Source of the DNA: Pseudomonas vlassakiae
Lineage (GTDB): Bacteria; Pseudomonadota; Gammaproteobacteria; Pseudomonadales; Pseudomonadaceae
Length of the DNA stretch: 59,706 bases
Reading direction: 5' to 3'
Assembly: GCF_014269035.2 (NCBI RefSeq)
Contig: NZ_JABWRP020000026.1
Span: forward strand, 1-59,706
Shown here: positions 15,524 to 23,875 of the stretch, one piece after another
How the letters are laid out: every line of letters starts with the position of its first letter
Position numbering within the stretch: position 1 is the stretch's first letter
Notes under the pieces: model-generated
Seen by the model: the letters and a program-made list of their open reading frames with translations, nothing else
Databases searched by the model: none
Told to the model about the DNA's origin: nothing
Position numbers and translations under genes: made by a program

Positions 15524-16543
15524 TCAGTCGAACAGACCAAAGGTCATGTAGCTGAACCACGAGCGGTCTTTTTCAGCTTCCTTCGGACCTGCTGGCACGA
15601 TCGGGTCGCCGTTCTCGTCCTTTGGCAGCAGTTCTTGCGGCATCTCGTCGCGTGCGTCCTGGAACTGCTTGACCACGTCCTGGTTGGCGCGGGTTTCACC
15701 CGGCGGCAGCGGGGTGTCGGTCTCGATCAGGCCCAGGGTGGCCTTGGACAGCCAGCCGCGACCGTCAGACTCGGTCTGCTTGGGCTGGAACTGGCCATCG
15801 ACCAGGCTCGGGTGGTCGGGGTAGTTGAGCTTGAGGGTTTCCAGGCTGGTGGCCGCCAGGTCGTCCAGGTGCATCTTCTGGTACGACTCGACCATGATCG
15901 CCAGGCCGTCGCCGACCGATGGCGTTTCCTGGAAGTTCTCGACCACGTAGCGGCCACGGTTGGCAGCGGCCACGTAAGCCTGGCGGCTCAGGTAGTAGTC
16001 GGCCACGTGGATTTCGTAGGAAGCCAGCAGGTTGCGCAGGTAGATCATGCGCTGCTTGGCGTCCGGCGAGTAGCGGCTGTTGGGGAAGCGGCTGGTCAGC
16101 TGGGCGAACTCGTTGTACGAGTCGCGGGCGGCACCCGGGTCACGCTTGGTCATGTCCAGAGGCAGGAAGCGCGCCAGCAGGCCGCGGTCCTGGTCGAACG
16201 AGGTCAGGCCCTTGAGGTAGTAGGCGTAGTCGACGTTCGGGTGCTGCGGGTGCAGGCGGATGAAGCGCTCGGCGGCCGATTTGGCAGCCTCAGGCTCGGA
16301 GTTCTTGTAGTTGGCGTAGATCAGCTCGAGCTGCGCCTGGTCGGCGTAGCGGCCGAACGGATAGCGCGACTCCAAGGCCTTGAGCTTGTTCACGGCGCTG
16401 GTATAGCTGGAGTTGTCCAGGTCAGCCTGAGCCTGTTGATAGAGCTCGGCCTCACTGAGGTTCTCGTCAATGACTTCCTTATTGGAGGAACAGGCCGCGG
16501 TGAGCCCGAGGATGGCGATCAGCAGCAGGTGTTTCACTTGCAT
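15524..16543 (-). CDS. bamD: outer membrane assembly lipoprotein BamD
   Basis: A 339-residue lipoprotein with a type II signal peptide and lipobox LTAAC (Cys18). TPR-like repeats follow, including YPFGRYADQAQLELIYANYK near residue 67 and FPNSRYSPDAKQRM near 152. BamD is the essential lipoprotein partner of BamA in outer membrane protein assembly. The C-terminal tail is longer and acidic (ENGDPIVPAGPKEAEKDRSW), as in other pseudomonads. The frame stays open upstream opposite rluD, but the start at 16543 is set by the signal peptide. It is divergent from rluD. Confidence 0.96.
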   Translation of the reverse strand: MQVKHLLLIAILGLTAACSSNKEVIDENLSEAELYQQAQADLDNSSYTSAVNKLKALESRYPFGRYADQAQLELIYANYKNSEPEAAKSAAERFIRLHPQHPNVDYAYYLKGLTSFDQDRGLLARFLPLDMTKRDPGAARDSYNEFAQLTSRFPNSRYSPDAKQRMIYLRNLLASYEIHVADYYLSRQAYVAAANRGRYVVENFQETPSVGDGLAIMVESYQKMHLDDLAATSLETLKLNYPDHPSLVDGQFQPKQTESDGRGWLSKATLGLIETDTPLPPGETRANQDVVKQFQDARDEMPQELLPKDENGDPIVPAGPKEAEKDRSWFSYMTFGLFD

Positions 16544-16593
16544 GGCGGCTTGCGTCCCTTTGACGGCCGCTGTCTTGGGCGGTGCCGTCCTGT

Positions 16594-16599
16594 TATGAT
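16594..16599 (+). promoter_or_regulatory. possible -10 element for rluD
   Basis: TATGAT in the bamD-rluD divergent gap, about 90 bases before the rluD start. I see no good -35 at the expected distance, so the call is tentative. Confidence 0.35.
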
Positions 16600-16690
16600 G
16601 AGCGCCCCGGCCAACCCCGGGACAAAAGAAGCCGTATTTAACCACAAGCTCGCAGCCGAAACCAAAGGCTGTGCGCCCGCCGAATCGAGC

Positions 16691-17653
16691 ATGTCCGAGA
16701 TCATTCAACTTAGCGCAGAGGTCCCGTCCGAACTGGGCGGCCAACGCCTCGACCAGGTCGCCGCCCAATTGTTCGCCGAGTATTCGCGTTCGCGGCTTAC
16801 TTCGTGGATCAAAGAAGGCCGCCTGACGGTCGATGGCGCCGTCGTGCGCCCTCGGGACCCGGTCCACGGTGGTTCGCAACTTATCCTGGAGGCCGAGCAA
16901 GAGGCCCAGGGTGAGTGGATCGCAGAAGATATCGAACTCGATATCGTCTACGAAGACGACCATATCATGGTGATCAACAAGCCTGCCGGGCTGGTCGTGC
17001 ACCCGGCTGCCGGGCATGCCAGTGGTACCTTGCTCAACGCGCTGCTGCACCATGTGCCGGACATCGTCAACGTGCCGCGCGCCGGTATCGTTCACCGCCT
17101 GGACAAAGACACCACGGGTCTGATGGTGGTAGCCAAGACCTTGCAGGCGCAGACCAAGCTGGTCGAACAGATGCAAGCGCGTAAAGTCAGCCGCATCTAC
17201 GAGTGCATCGTGATTGGTGTAGTGACCGCTGGCGGCAAGATCGATGCACCGATCGGTCGCCACGGCGGCATGCGCCAGCGTATGGCGGTAACCGACGGCG
17301 GCAAGCCGGCGGTCAGCCACTATCGTGTGCTCAAGCGCTTCCGCTCGCACACCCATGTGCGCGTGAAGCTGGAAACCGGCCGTACCCACCAGATTCGCGT
17401 GCATATGGCCCATGTCGGCTTCCCGCTGGTCGGTGACCAGACCTACGGCGGGCGCTTCCGCATTCCGCCAGCTGCCAGCCCAACCATGGTCGAGGCGGTG
17501 AAGACCTTCCCGCGTCAGGCCCTGCATGCGCGTTTCCTCGCGTTGGCCCACCCGATTACCGGTGAAATCATGAAGTGGGAGTCGCCGCTGCCGGACGACT
17601 TCGTCTGGTTGCTGTCGCTGCTCAACCAGGACCGCGAGAGCTTCATCGGATGA
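16691..17653 (+). CDS. rluD: 23S rRNA pseudouridine synthase RluD
   Basis: A 320-residue pseudouridine synthase. An N-terminal S4 RNA-binding domain (GGQRLDQVAAQLF near residue 17) is followed by the RluA-family catalytic domain with GIVHRLDKDTTGLMVVAKT near residues 134-152, which contains the catalytic Asp, and RTHQIRVHMAH near 232. It modifies helix 69 of 23S rRNA (three uridines in E. coli). ATG 16691 gives the normal family length. It overlaps pgeF by four bases. Confidence 0.97.
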   Translation: MSEIIQLSAEVPSELGGQRLDQVAAQLFAEYSRSRLTSWIKEGRLTVDGAVVRPRDPVHGGSQLILEAEQEAQGEWIAEDIELDIVYEDDHIMVINKPAGLVVHPAAGHASGTLLNALLHHVPDIVNVPRAGIVHRLDKDTTGLMVVAKTLQAQTKLVEQMQARKVSRIYECIVIGVVTAGGKIDAPIGRHGGMRQRMAVTDGGKPAVSHYRVLKRFRSHTHVRVKLETGRTHQIRVHMAHVGFPLVGDQTYGGRFRIPPAASPTMVEAVKTFPRQALHARFLALAHPITGEIMKWESPLPDDFVWLLSLLNQDRESFIG

Positions 17654-18390
17654 GCGGCCTGACGCAGTCGCTGTTGTTTCCCGACTGGCCAGCCCCGGCC
17701 TCGGTTCGTGCCTGCGTCACTACCCGCGAGGGCGGTATCAGCCTGCCGCCCTACGAATCCTTCAATCTCGGCGATCACGTGGGCGATGACCCGGTCGCGG
17801 TTGCCGAGAACCGTCGTCGCCTGAGTGACACCTTCACTATCCGGCCAGCTTGGCTCAAGCAGGTGCATGGCCAAGTGGTGGCGGATGCCGACCCGGCCGT
17901 GGTGGCCGAAGCCGATGCCAGCTGGACTGACCAGCCAGGTATCGCCTGCACCGTGATGACGGCCGATTGCCTGCCGGCGCTGTTCTGTGATCGCGCCGGT
18001 ACTCGCGTGGCGGCAGCCCATGCTGGCTGGCGCGGGCTGGCGGGCGGCGTGCTTGAGGCGACCCTCGATCGCCTGGCCGTGGCGCCTGAAGAGGTGCTGG
18101 TGTGGCTTGGGCCGGCCATCGGTCCCAAGGCTTTCGAAGTGGGGCTGGAGGTGCGCGATGCCTTTACCGCCGTGCATCCTGAAGCGGCCAGGGCCTTCGT
18201 CGACGGCGAGCGGCCGGGCAAGTTGCTGGCCGACATTTACGAGCTGGCGCGCATTCGCCTGGCGGCGCGTGGGGTGACGGCTGTTTATGGCGGTGGTTAC
18301 TGCACGGTCAGTGATGGCCGCTTCTTCTCCTATCGCCGAACCCCGCAAGGGGGGCGTTTCGCTTCGCTGGTCTGGCTGGACCCGCGCTAG
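17650..18390 (+). CDS. pgeF: purine nucleoside phosphorylase / laccase-domain protein YfiH
   Basis: A 246-residue protein of the DUF152 (YfiH/PgeF) family. The conserved metal and active-site motifs are visible: the TADCLPALFCD motif near residue 101, AAHAGWRGLAGG near 121, and GPAIGPKAFEVG near 154. Members are reported as adenosine deaminase/purine nucleoside phosphorylases and, in E. coli, as a peptidoglycan-editing enzyme. The start overlaps the rluD stop (ATGA); rluD-pgeF-clpB order is typical of Pseudomonas. Confidence 0.93.
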   Translation: MSGLTQSLLFPDWPAPASVRACVTTREGGISLPPYESFNLGDHVGDDPVAVAENRRRLSDTFTIRPAWLKQVHGQVVADADPAVVAEADASWTDQPGIACTVMTADCLPALFCDRAGTRVAAAHAGWRGLAGGVLEATLDRLAVAPEEVLVWLGPAIGPKAFEVGLEVRDAFTAVHPEAARAFVDGERPGKLLADIYELARIRLAARGVTAVYGGGYCTVSDGRFFSYRRTPQGGRFASLVWLDPR

Positions 18391-18404
18391 CCTGTACTGG
18401 CCTC

Positions 18405-18463
18405 TCGCGATAAATCCGCTCCTACAGGGAACGCGAAACCTGTAGGAGCGGATTCATCCGCGA
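18405..18463. repeat. REP pair (inverted) before clpB
   Basis: Two arms, 18405-18427 and 18440-18463, form an imperfect inverted repeat built on ATCCGCTCCTACAG / CTGTAGGAGCGGAT. This is the common Pseudomonas REP doublet and forms a stable stem after the rluD-pgeF unit. Confidence 0.8.
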
Positions 18464-18511
18464 TCGCCCCAGCGTTAATCCAACAGGTTGATCAAGGTCA
18501 ACCCCGCTACG

Positions 18512-18538
18512 CTTGAATCTTCCAGAATCACCCTTATC
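18512..18538 (+). promoter_or_regulatory. sigma-32 (heat shock) promoter of clpB
   Basis: CTTGAA at 18512-18517, a 13-base spacer, then CCCTTATC at 18531-18538. This fits the RpoH consensus (CTTGAA, 13-17 bases, CCCCATNT) at five of the eight -10 positions and ends about 80 bases before the clpB start. Heat-shock control of clpB is expected from the family. Confidence 0.75.
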
Positions 18539-18618
18539 TATAAGGTCATCTCAGGCAGGTTTCTTCATAAACAGGCGCTGTCCATCGCTCCGACCTGCCC
18601 TTTAAAGGAAGGTACACC

Positions 18619-21183
18619 ATGCGAATAGACCGTTTGACCAGCAAGCTCCAGCTTGCGATATCCGATGCCCAATCCCTGGCCGTTGGCATGGACCACCCTG
18701 CCATCGAGCCCGTGCACCTGTTGCAGGCCTTGCTCGAACAACAGGGCGGTTCGATCAAGCCGCTGCTGATGCAGGTCGGCTTCGACATCAACAGCCTGCG
18801 CCAGGCGTTGGTGAAAGAACTCGACCAACTGCCGAAAATCCAGAACCCCACGGGCGACGTCAACATGTCGCAGGACTTGGCGCGCCTGCTCAACCAGGCC
18901 GACCGCCTGGCCCAGCAAAAGGGCGATCAGTTCATCTCCAGTGAACTGGTGCTGCTTGCCGCCATGGACGAAAACAGCAAGCTCGGCAAGTTGCTGCTCG
19001 GCCAGGGCGTGAGCAAGAAGGCCCTGGAAAACGCCATCAACAACCTGCGCGGCGGAGCGGCGGTGAATGACGCCAACGCCGAAGAGTCGCGCCAGGCCCT
19101 GGACAAGTACACCGTCGACCTGACCAAGCGCGCCGAGGAGGGCAAGCTGGACCCGGTGATCGGCCGTGACGATGAAATCCGCCGGACGGTGCAGGTGCTG
19201 CAGCGCCGGACCAAGAACAACCCGGTGCTGATCGGTGAGCCTGGCGTGGGTAAAACCGCCATCGCCGAAGGCCTGGCCCAGCGCATCATCAACGGCGAAG
19301 TGCCCGATGGCCTGAAAGGCAAGCGCCTGCTGGCGCTGGACATGGGCGCGCTGATCGCCGGTGCCAAGTACCGTGGCGAGTTCGAAGAGCGCCTCAAAGG
19401 CCTGCTCAACGAACTGTCCAAGCAGGAAGGCCAGATCATCCTGTTCATCGACGAACTGCACACCATGGTCGGCGCCGGCAAGGGCGAGGGCGCCATGGAC
19501 GCTGGCAACATGCTCAAGCCGGCCCTGGCCCGTGGCGAACTGCACTGCGTTGGCGCCACCACGCTCAACGAGTACCGCCAGTTCATCGAGAAGGACGCGG
19601 CGCTGGAGCGGCGCTTCCAGAAGGTGCTGGTGGAAGAGCCGAGCGAGGAAGACACCATCGCCATCCTGCGTGGCCTGAAAGAGCGTTATGAAGTGCACCA
19701 CAAGGTGGCCATCACCGACGGCGCGATCATTGCCGCGGCCAAGCTCAGCCACCGCTACATCACCGACCGTCAGTTGCCGGACAAGGCAATCGACCTGATC
19801 GACGAAGCGGCCAGCCGCATCCGTATGGAAATCGACTCCAAGCCGGAAGTGCTCGACCGCCTCGACCGTCGCCTGATCCAGCTGAAGGTAGAGTCCCAGG
19901 CGCTGAAGAAGGAAGAAGACGAGGCGGCCAAGAAGCGCCTTGAGAAGCTGACCGAGGAAATCGAGCGGCTGGAGCGGGAGTATTCCGACCTGGAAGAGAT
20001 CTGGGCGTCGGAGAAAGCCGAGGTTCAGGGCTCGGCGCAGATCCAGCAAAAGATCGAGCAGGCCCGTCAGGAACTGGAAACCGCCCGTCGTAAAGGCGAC
20101 CTGAGCCGCATGGCCGAGCTGCAATACGGGGTGATCCCCGACCTGGAGCGCAGCCTGCAGATGGTCGACCAGCACGGCAAGACCGAGAACCAGTTGCTGC
20201 GCAACAAGGTCACCGAGGAAGAAATTGCCGAAGTGGTATCCAAGTGGACCGGCATCCCGGTGGCGAAGATGCTCGAAGGCGAGCGCGAGAAGCTGCTGAA
20301 GATGGAAGAGCTGCTGCACCAGCGGGTGATCGGCCAGGGCGAGGCGGTGACCGCGGTTGCCAACGCCGTGCGCCGTTCGCGTGCCGGGCTGTCCGACCCG
20401 AACCGACCCAGTGGTTCGTTCATGTTCCTCGGCCCGACCGGTGTGGGCAAGACCGAACTGTGCAAGGCGCTGGCCGAGTTCCTGTTCGACACCGAAGAGG
20501 CCATGGTGCGCATCGACATGTCCGAGTTCATGGAGAAACACTCCGTGGCTCGCCTGATCGGCGCTCCGCCAGGTTATGTCGGTTATGAAGAGGGCGGTTA
20601 CCTGACTGAGGCCGTGCGCCGCAAGCCGTATTCGGTGGTGCTGCTGGATGAGGTGGAAAAGGCGCACCCGGATGTGTTCAACGTGCTGCTGCAAGTGCTG
20701 GAAGACGGCCGCCTGACTGACAGCCATGGCCGCACCGTGGACTTCCGCAACACGGTGATCGTGATGACCTCCAACCTGGGCTCGGCACAGATTCAGGAGC
20801 TGGTGGGGGACCGCGAGGCGCAGCGTGCGGCGGTGATGGACGCGGTGGGTTCGCACTTCCGACCGGAGTTCATCAACCGGATCGACGAGGTGGTGGTGTT
20901 CGAGCCATTGGGCCGCGAGCAGATCGCCGGTATCACCGAGATCCAGCTTGGCCGCCTGCGCAGCCGCCTGCTCGAACGCGAGCTGTCGCTGAGCCTGAGC
21001 CCGGAGGCCCTGGACAAGCTGATCGCCGTGGGTTACGACCCGGTGTATGGCGCACGGCCGCTGAAGCGGGCGATCCAGCGCTGGATCGAGAACCCGCTGG
21101 CGCAGCTGATCCTGGCAGGCAAGTTCATGCCGGGCACGGCGATTACCGCCAAGGTGGAAGGCGACGAAATCGTCTTTGCCTGA
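18619..21183 (+). CDS. clpB: ATP-dependent disaggregase ClpB
   Basis: An 854-residue Hsp100 chaperone. In order: N-domain; first AAA+ module with Walker A GEPGVGKT near residue 205 and Walker B ILFIDELH near 275; the coiled-coil middle domain, about residues 405-525, rich in Glu/Lys/Leu; second AAA+ module with GPTGVGKT near 605 and VVLLDEVEKAHPDV near 675; and a C-terminal D2 domain with VYGARPLKRAIQR near 813. It works with DnaK to resolve aggregates. An AAAGGAAGG ribosome site lies about eight bases before ATG. Confidence 0.98.
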   Translation: MRIDRLTSKLQLAISDAQSLAVGMDHPAIEPVHLLQALLEQQGGSIKPLLMQVGFDINSLRQALVKELDQLPKIQNPTGDVNMSQDLARLLNQADRLAQQKGDQFISSELVLLAAMDENSKLGKLLLGQGVSKKALENAINNLRGGAAVNDANAEESRQALDKYTVDLTKRAEEGKLDPVIGRDDEIRRTVQVLQRRTKNNPVLIGEPGVGKTAIAEGLAQRIINGEVPDGLKGKRLLALDMGALIAGAKYRGEFEERLKGLLNELSKQEGQIILFIDELHTMVGAGKGEGAMDAGNMLKPALARGELHCVGATTLNEYRQFIEKDAALERRFQKVLVEEPSEEDTIAILRGLKERYEVHHKVAITDGAIIAAAKLSHRYITDRQLPDKAIDLIDEAASRIRMEIDSKPEVLDRLDRRLIQLKVESQALKKEEDEAAKKRLEKLTEEIERLEREYSDLEEIWASEKAEVQGSAQIQQKIEQARQELETARRKGDLSRMAELQYGVIPDLERSLQMVDQHGKTENQLLRNKVTEEEIAEVVSKWTGIPVAKMLEGEREKLLKMEELLHQRVIGQGEAVTAVANAVRRSRAGLSDPNRPSGSFMFLGPTGVGKTELCKALAEFLFDTEEAMVRIDMSEFMEKHSVARLIGAPPGYVGYEEGGYLTEAVRRKPYSVVLLDEVEKAHPDVFNVLLQVLEDGRLTDSHGRTVDFRNTVIVMTSNLGSAQIQELVGDREAQRAAVMDAVGSHFRPEFINRIDEVVVFEPLGREQIAGITEIQLGRLRSRLLERELSLSLSPEALDKLIAVGYDPVYGARPLKRAIQRWIENPLAQLILAGKFMPGTAITAKVEGDEIVFA

Positions 21184-21198
21184 TCACTGCTGCAAATG

Positions 21199-21225
21199 AG
21201 CCCCGCATCTGCGGGGCTTTTTTTA
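21199..21225 (+). terminator. clpB terminator
   Basis: Stem AGCCCCGC/GCGGGGCT with a four-base loop (ATCT), followed by a run of seven T, 15 bases after the clpB stop. Confidence 0.92.
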
Positions 21226-21237
21226 TCAATTTATCTG

Positions 21238-21350
21238 GGTCTGCCGCTTCCCGGGCCTGCCCGCGCCCACAAGGACTGCACGGGTCTCAGGGCTTGTGGC
21301 GACCCTGTGGGAAGCGGGTTCACCCGCGAAGAGGCCGTGCAGGCCCAGCA
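21238..21350. repeat. REP-like sequence between clpB and tRNA operon
   Basis: Contains CTGTGGGAAGCGGGTTCACCC followed by GCGAAGAGGCCGTG (21308-21343), a typical Pseudomonas REP arm, with a looser partner sequence (CACGGGTCTCAGGGCTTGTG) before it. No coding frame is evident. Confidence 0.6.
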
Positions 21351-21406
21351 AATTCGGGGCTTTCCGGGCTTTCAGGCTAACCTGCTGAAATTTTTGAAAT
21401 TTCTGC

Positions 21407-21435
21407 TTGCATCAACAAACGAGTGCCCCTAATAT
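21407..21435 (+). promoter_or_regulatory. possible upstream promoter of tRNA operon
   Basis: TTGCAT (21407-21412), a 17-base spacer and TAATAT (21430-21435). Each hexamer is only a partial match, but spacing is ideal and the site lies in an AT-rich stretch upstream of the better promoter at 21527. Confidence 0.4.
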
Positions 21436-21526
21436 ACGCCGCGTTGTCAGGCACTAAGCGAATCACCAGCAACATCGGTGACCGCAAAACAACTTACAAA
21501 TCAGTAAGTTGAATGAAAAAAAGTGG

Positions 21527-21554
21527 TTGACAAGCAAAACGAAGAATGTAGAAT
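21527..21554 (+). promoter_or_regulatory. promoter of tRNA-Asn-Pro-Lys operon
   Basis: A perfect TTGACA (21527-21532), 16-base spacer and TAGAAT (21549-21554), preceded by an A-rich UP-like stretch. Transcription would begin near 21561, leaving a leader of about 90 bases that must be removed before the first tRNA. Confidence 0.8.
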
Positions 21555-21649
21555 AGCCGGCCTCAGCAGCTGCAACGCGAAAGCGAAGAAGCGCAAGAGT
21601 CCGAAGCTAACACAGGCTTCGAGGTTGTAAAGATGTGCCGAAGTTCAGT

Positions 21650-21725
21650 TCCGCGATAGCTCAGTCGGTAGAGCAAATGACTGTTAATCATTGGGTCCCT
21701 GGTTCGAGTCCAGGTCGCGGAGCCA
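21650..21725 (+). tRNA. tRNA-Asn (GTT)
   Basis: A 76-base cloverleaf: acceptor TCCGCGA pairs with TCGCGGA, discriminator G and encoded CCA. D arm TAGCTCAGTCGGTAGAGCA; anticodon GTT at 21683-21685; T arm with GGTTCGAGTCC. First gene of the tRNA cluster. Confidence 0.97.
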
Positions 21726-21729
21726 ATCT

Positions 21730-21806
21730 CGGGGTGTAGCGCAGTCCGGTAGCGCGCCTGCTTTGGGAGCAGGATGTCAGGAGTTCGAATCCCCTCACCC
21801 CGACCA
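21730..21806 (+). tRNA. tRNA-Pro (TGG), copy 1
   Basis: A 77-base cloverleaf: acceptor CGGGGTG pairs with CACCCCG, discriminator A and encoded CCA. Anticodon stem CCTGC/GCAGG encloses TTTGGGA, giving anticodon TGG. Only four bases separate it from tRNA-Asn. Confidence 0.97.
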
Positions 21807-21812
21807 TTTTCC

Positions 21813-21888
21813 GGGTCGTTAGCTCAGTTGGTAGAGCAGTTGGCTTTTAACCAATTGGTCGTAGGTTCGAATCCTACACGACCCACCA
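21813..21888 (+). tRNA. tRNA-Lys (TTT), copy 1
   Basis: A 76-base cloverleaf: acceptor GGGTCGT pairs with ACGACCC, discriminator A and encoded CCA. Anticodon stem TTGGC/CCAAT-type arm with loop TTTTAA gives anticodon TTT. It is followed by a hairpin at 21896. Confidence 0.96.
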
Positions 21889-21892
21889 TGTA

Positions 21893-21926
21893 AAAAGGGG
21901 CATCTCGATGAGGTGCCCTTTTTTTT
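21893..21926 (+). terminator. terminator after tRNA-Lys copy 1
   Basis: An inverted repeat AAAAGGGGCATCTC/GAGGTGCCCTTTT with a short ATG-containing loop, followed by a run of T. It lies inside the cluster, before the second Pro-Lys pair, so readthrough or a second promoter is needed for full expression of copy 2. Confidence 0.8.
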
Positions 21927-21937
21927 AAGCAAGACCT

Positions 21938-22014
21938 CGGGGTGTAGCGCAGTCCGGTAGCGCGCCTGCTTTGGGAGCAGGATGTCAGGAGTTCGAATCC
22001 CCTCACCCCGACCA
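21938..22014 (+). tRNA. tRNA-Pro (TGG), copy 2
   Basis: Identical in sequence to the copy at 21730-21806, exactly 208 bases downstream, with encoded CCA and anticodon TGG. Confidence 0.97.
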
Positions 22015-22020
22015 TTTTCA

Positions 22021-22096
22021 GGGTCGTTAGCTCAGTTGGTAGAGCAGTTGGCTTTTAACCAATTGGTCGTAGGTTCGAATCCTACACGACCCACCA
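22021..22096 (+). tRNA. tRNA-Lys (TTT), copy 2
   Basis: Identical to the copy at 21813-21888 and shifted by the same 208 bases. The six-base spacer from tRNA-Pro differs at one base between copies. Confidence 0.96.
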
Positions 22097-22099
22097 TGC

Positions 22100-22132
22100 A
22101 AAAAGGGCATCTCGAATGAGATGCCCTTTTTC
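22100..22132 (+). terminator. terminator after tRNA-Lys copy 2
   Basis: Perfect stem AAAAGGGCATCTC/GAGATGCCCTTTT with a four-base loop (GAAT) and T run. It ends the tRNA operon and is a diverged copy of the terminator at 21893. Confidence 0.9.
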
Positions 22133-22189
22133 TTTGCTTCGAAAAAATGGGCAAAAAGAAGGGCCGCCCAAGCGACCCTTCATGTTCGG

Positions 22190-23485
22190 TCAGTGCAGCT
22201 TCAGGCGTGGCTCGGTGCCTCGGCCAATCTTGCTGCCCAGCATCATCAGTGCCGTGCGGAAGAACCCGTACAACGCCATCTGGTGCATGCGGTACAACGA
22301 CACGTAGAACATCCGCGCCAGCCAGCCCTCCAGCTTCACGCTGCCCATCAGGTTACCCATCAGGTTGCCCACCGCCGAGAAGCGCGACAGCGACACCAGC
22401 GAACCGTAGTCCTTGTACGCGTAGGTTGGCAGCGCCTTGTTCTCCAGCCGAGCCTTCAGACTTTGCGCCAGCATCGAAGCCTGCTGATGCGCGGCCTGGG
22501 CCCGTGGTGGCACGTTGCGGTCGCTGCCCGGTTGCGGGCACGCGGCACAGTCACCGAAGGCGAAGATGTTGTCATCGCGGGTGGTCTGCAGGGTCGGGCG
22601 CACTACCAGCTGGTTGATGCGGTTGGTTTCCAGGCCGTCGATGTCCTTGAGGAAGCCCGGCGCACGGATACCTGCCGCCCACACCTTGAGGCTGGCCTGG
22701 ATCACTTCACCGTCTTTGGTCTTCAGGCCATCCTCGGTCACTTCACTGACCGCCGCGTTAGTCATCACTTTCACCCCGAGTTTCTCCAGGGTCTTGTGCA
22801 CCGGCACGCTGATACGCTCCGGCAGTGCGGGCAGCACGCGCGGGCCGGCCTCGATCAGGGTGATGTGCATGTCCTTGGGCTGAATGCGGTCCAGACCATA
22901 GGCCGCCAGTTCGTGGGCCGCGTGGTGCAGCTCTGCGGCCAGTTCCACACCGGTGGCACCAGCGCCGACGATGGCCACGCTGATCTGCTCGCTGGCCACG
23001 TCACCGGCATGGGCACGCAGGTAGTGGTTCAGCAGCTGCTGATGGAAGCGCTCGGCCTGCTTGCGGGTGTCGAGGAACAGGCAGTGCTGCGCCGCGCCCA
23101 GGGTGCCGAAGTCGTTGGTATTCGAGCCCACGGCGATGACCAAGGTGTCGTAGCCCAGGATGCGCGCAGGCAGCAACTCACGGCCCTCGTCATCGAGGGT
23201 GGCGGCGAGTTGAATCTGCTTGCCTTCACGGTCCAGACCACTCATGCGGCCCAGCTGGAAGTTGAAGTGGTTCCACTTGGCCTGGGCCACGTAGTTCAGT
23301 TCATCTTCCGAGGAGTTCAGCGAGCCGGCGGCCACTTCGTGCAGCAGGGGTTTCCAGATGTGCGTAAGGTTGGCGTCGACCAGGGTGATCTCGGCCTGCT
23401 TGCGCTTGCCCAGGCTTTTACCCAGGCGGGTCGCCAGTTCCAGGCCGCCGGCGCCGCCGCCGACAATCACGATGCGATGAGTCAT
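22190..23485 (-). CDS. ndh: type II NADH dehydrogenase
   Basis: A 431-residue single-subunit, non-proton-pumping NADH:quinone oxidoreductase. It starts with an FAD-binding site MTHRIVIVGGGAGGLELAT (GxGxxG, residues 8-13) and has a second Rossmann site VAIVGAGATGVELAAEL near residue 170 for NADH. FAFGDCAACP near 312 is the family FAD-contacting motif. It is peripheral on the inner membrane through its C-terminal hydrophobic/amphipathic end. A single gene divergent from no close neighbour. Confidence 0.95.
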   Translation of the reverse strand: MTHRIVIVGGGAGGLELATRLGKSLGKRKQAEITLVDANLTHIWKPLLHEVAAGSLNSSEDELNYVAQAKWNHFNFQLGRMSGLDREGKQIQLAATLDDEGRELLPARILGYDTLVIAVGSNTNDFGTLGAAQHCLFLDTRKQAERFHQQLLNHYLRAHAGDVASEQISVAIVGAGATGVELAAELHHAAHELAAYGLDRIQPKDMHITLIEAGPRVLPALPERISVPVHKTLEKLGVKVMTNAAVSEVTEDGLKTKDGEVIQASLKVWAAGIRAPGFLKDIDGLETNRINQLVVRPTLQTTRDDNIFAFGDCAACPQPGSDRNVPPRAQAAHQQASMLAQSLKARLENKALPTYAYKDYGSLVSLSRFSAVGNLMGNLMGSVKLEGWLARMFYVSLYRMHQMALYGFFRTALMMLGSKIGRGTEPRLKLH

Positions 23486-23569
23486 GGAAATATCTCATAA
23501 GGTTTACGGAATTCGTGGCCACAGGGGCCGGCCGCAAACTGCGAGAGGGAAGGGCGAGCGCCAAGCAGC

Positions 23570-23743
23570 TCATAGCACCAGTTCACTCAGCAGGCGGCTG
23601 ATGAGACCCAACCCGATGGTCACGGCCAATACCAGCACAAGGAGCAGCCAGGGCCGGAAAGGCCGGCGCTCGACTTGATGCTGGGGGGCTCGCAGATACT
23701 CATCGACACGACGCTGATCTTCCGGGTTCAGGCGGCTGGTCAT
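23570..23743 (-). CDS. DUF3094 family small membrane protein
   Basis: A 57-residue protein starting MTSRLNPEDQRRVDEYL, with one membrane helix near the C-terminus (WLLLVLVLAVTIGLGLI). It matches my recollection of DUF3094, found next to ndh and DUF1780 genes in Pseudomonas. Start 23743 was chosen over the longer open frame because the family sequence begins there. Function unknown. Confidence 0.75.
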   Translation of the reverse strand: MTSRLNPEDQRRVDEYLRAPQHQVERRPFRPWLLLVLVLAVTIGLGLISRLLSELVL

Positions 23744-23875
23744 GGTGGGCCTCGTCAGATAGACGTTTGTGACTGCACGAACGCCACAGCGTTCATGCAA
23801 GCGCGTCAAACAAATGATAATGCTTTCTATCCCTGGCGCCGAGTTTACGCCATCGCAAAGACTCTCGGCAGTGGA

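Larger units (their letters stand above)
21728..22136 (+). repeat. tandem duplication of the Pro-Lys tRNA unit
   Basis: Two units of about 200 bases (21728-21927 and 21936-22136), offset by 208 bases. Each holds tRNA-Pro, a six-base spacer, tRNA-Lys and a terminator hairpin. The tRNAs are identical, while spacer and terminators have diverged, indicating an old duplication with selection on the tRNAs or gene conversion. Confidence 0.9.

Noticed and set aside
18565..20856. Long open frame on the minus strand opposite clpB
   Set aside because: It mirrors the clpB codons: in GC-rich coding DNA the antisense frame stays open. The translated sequence is His/Gln/Leu-rich with no family features, and clpB is certain.
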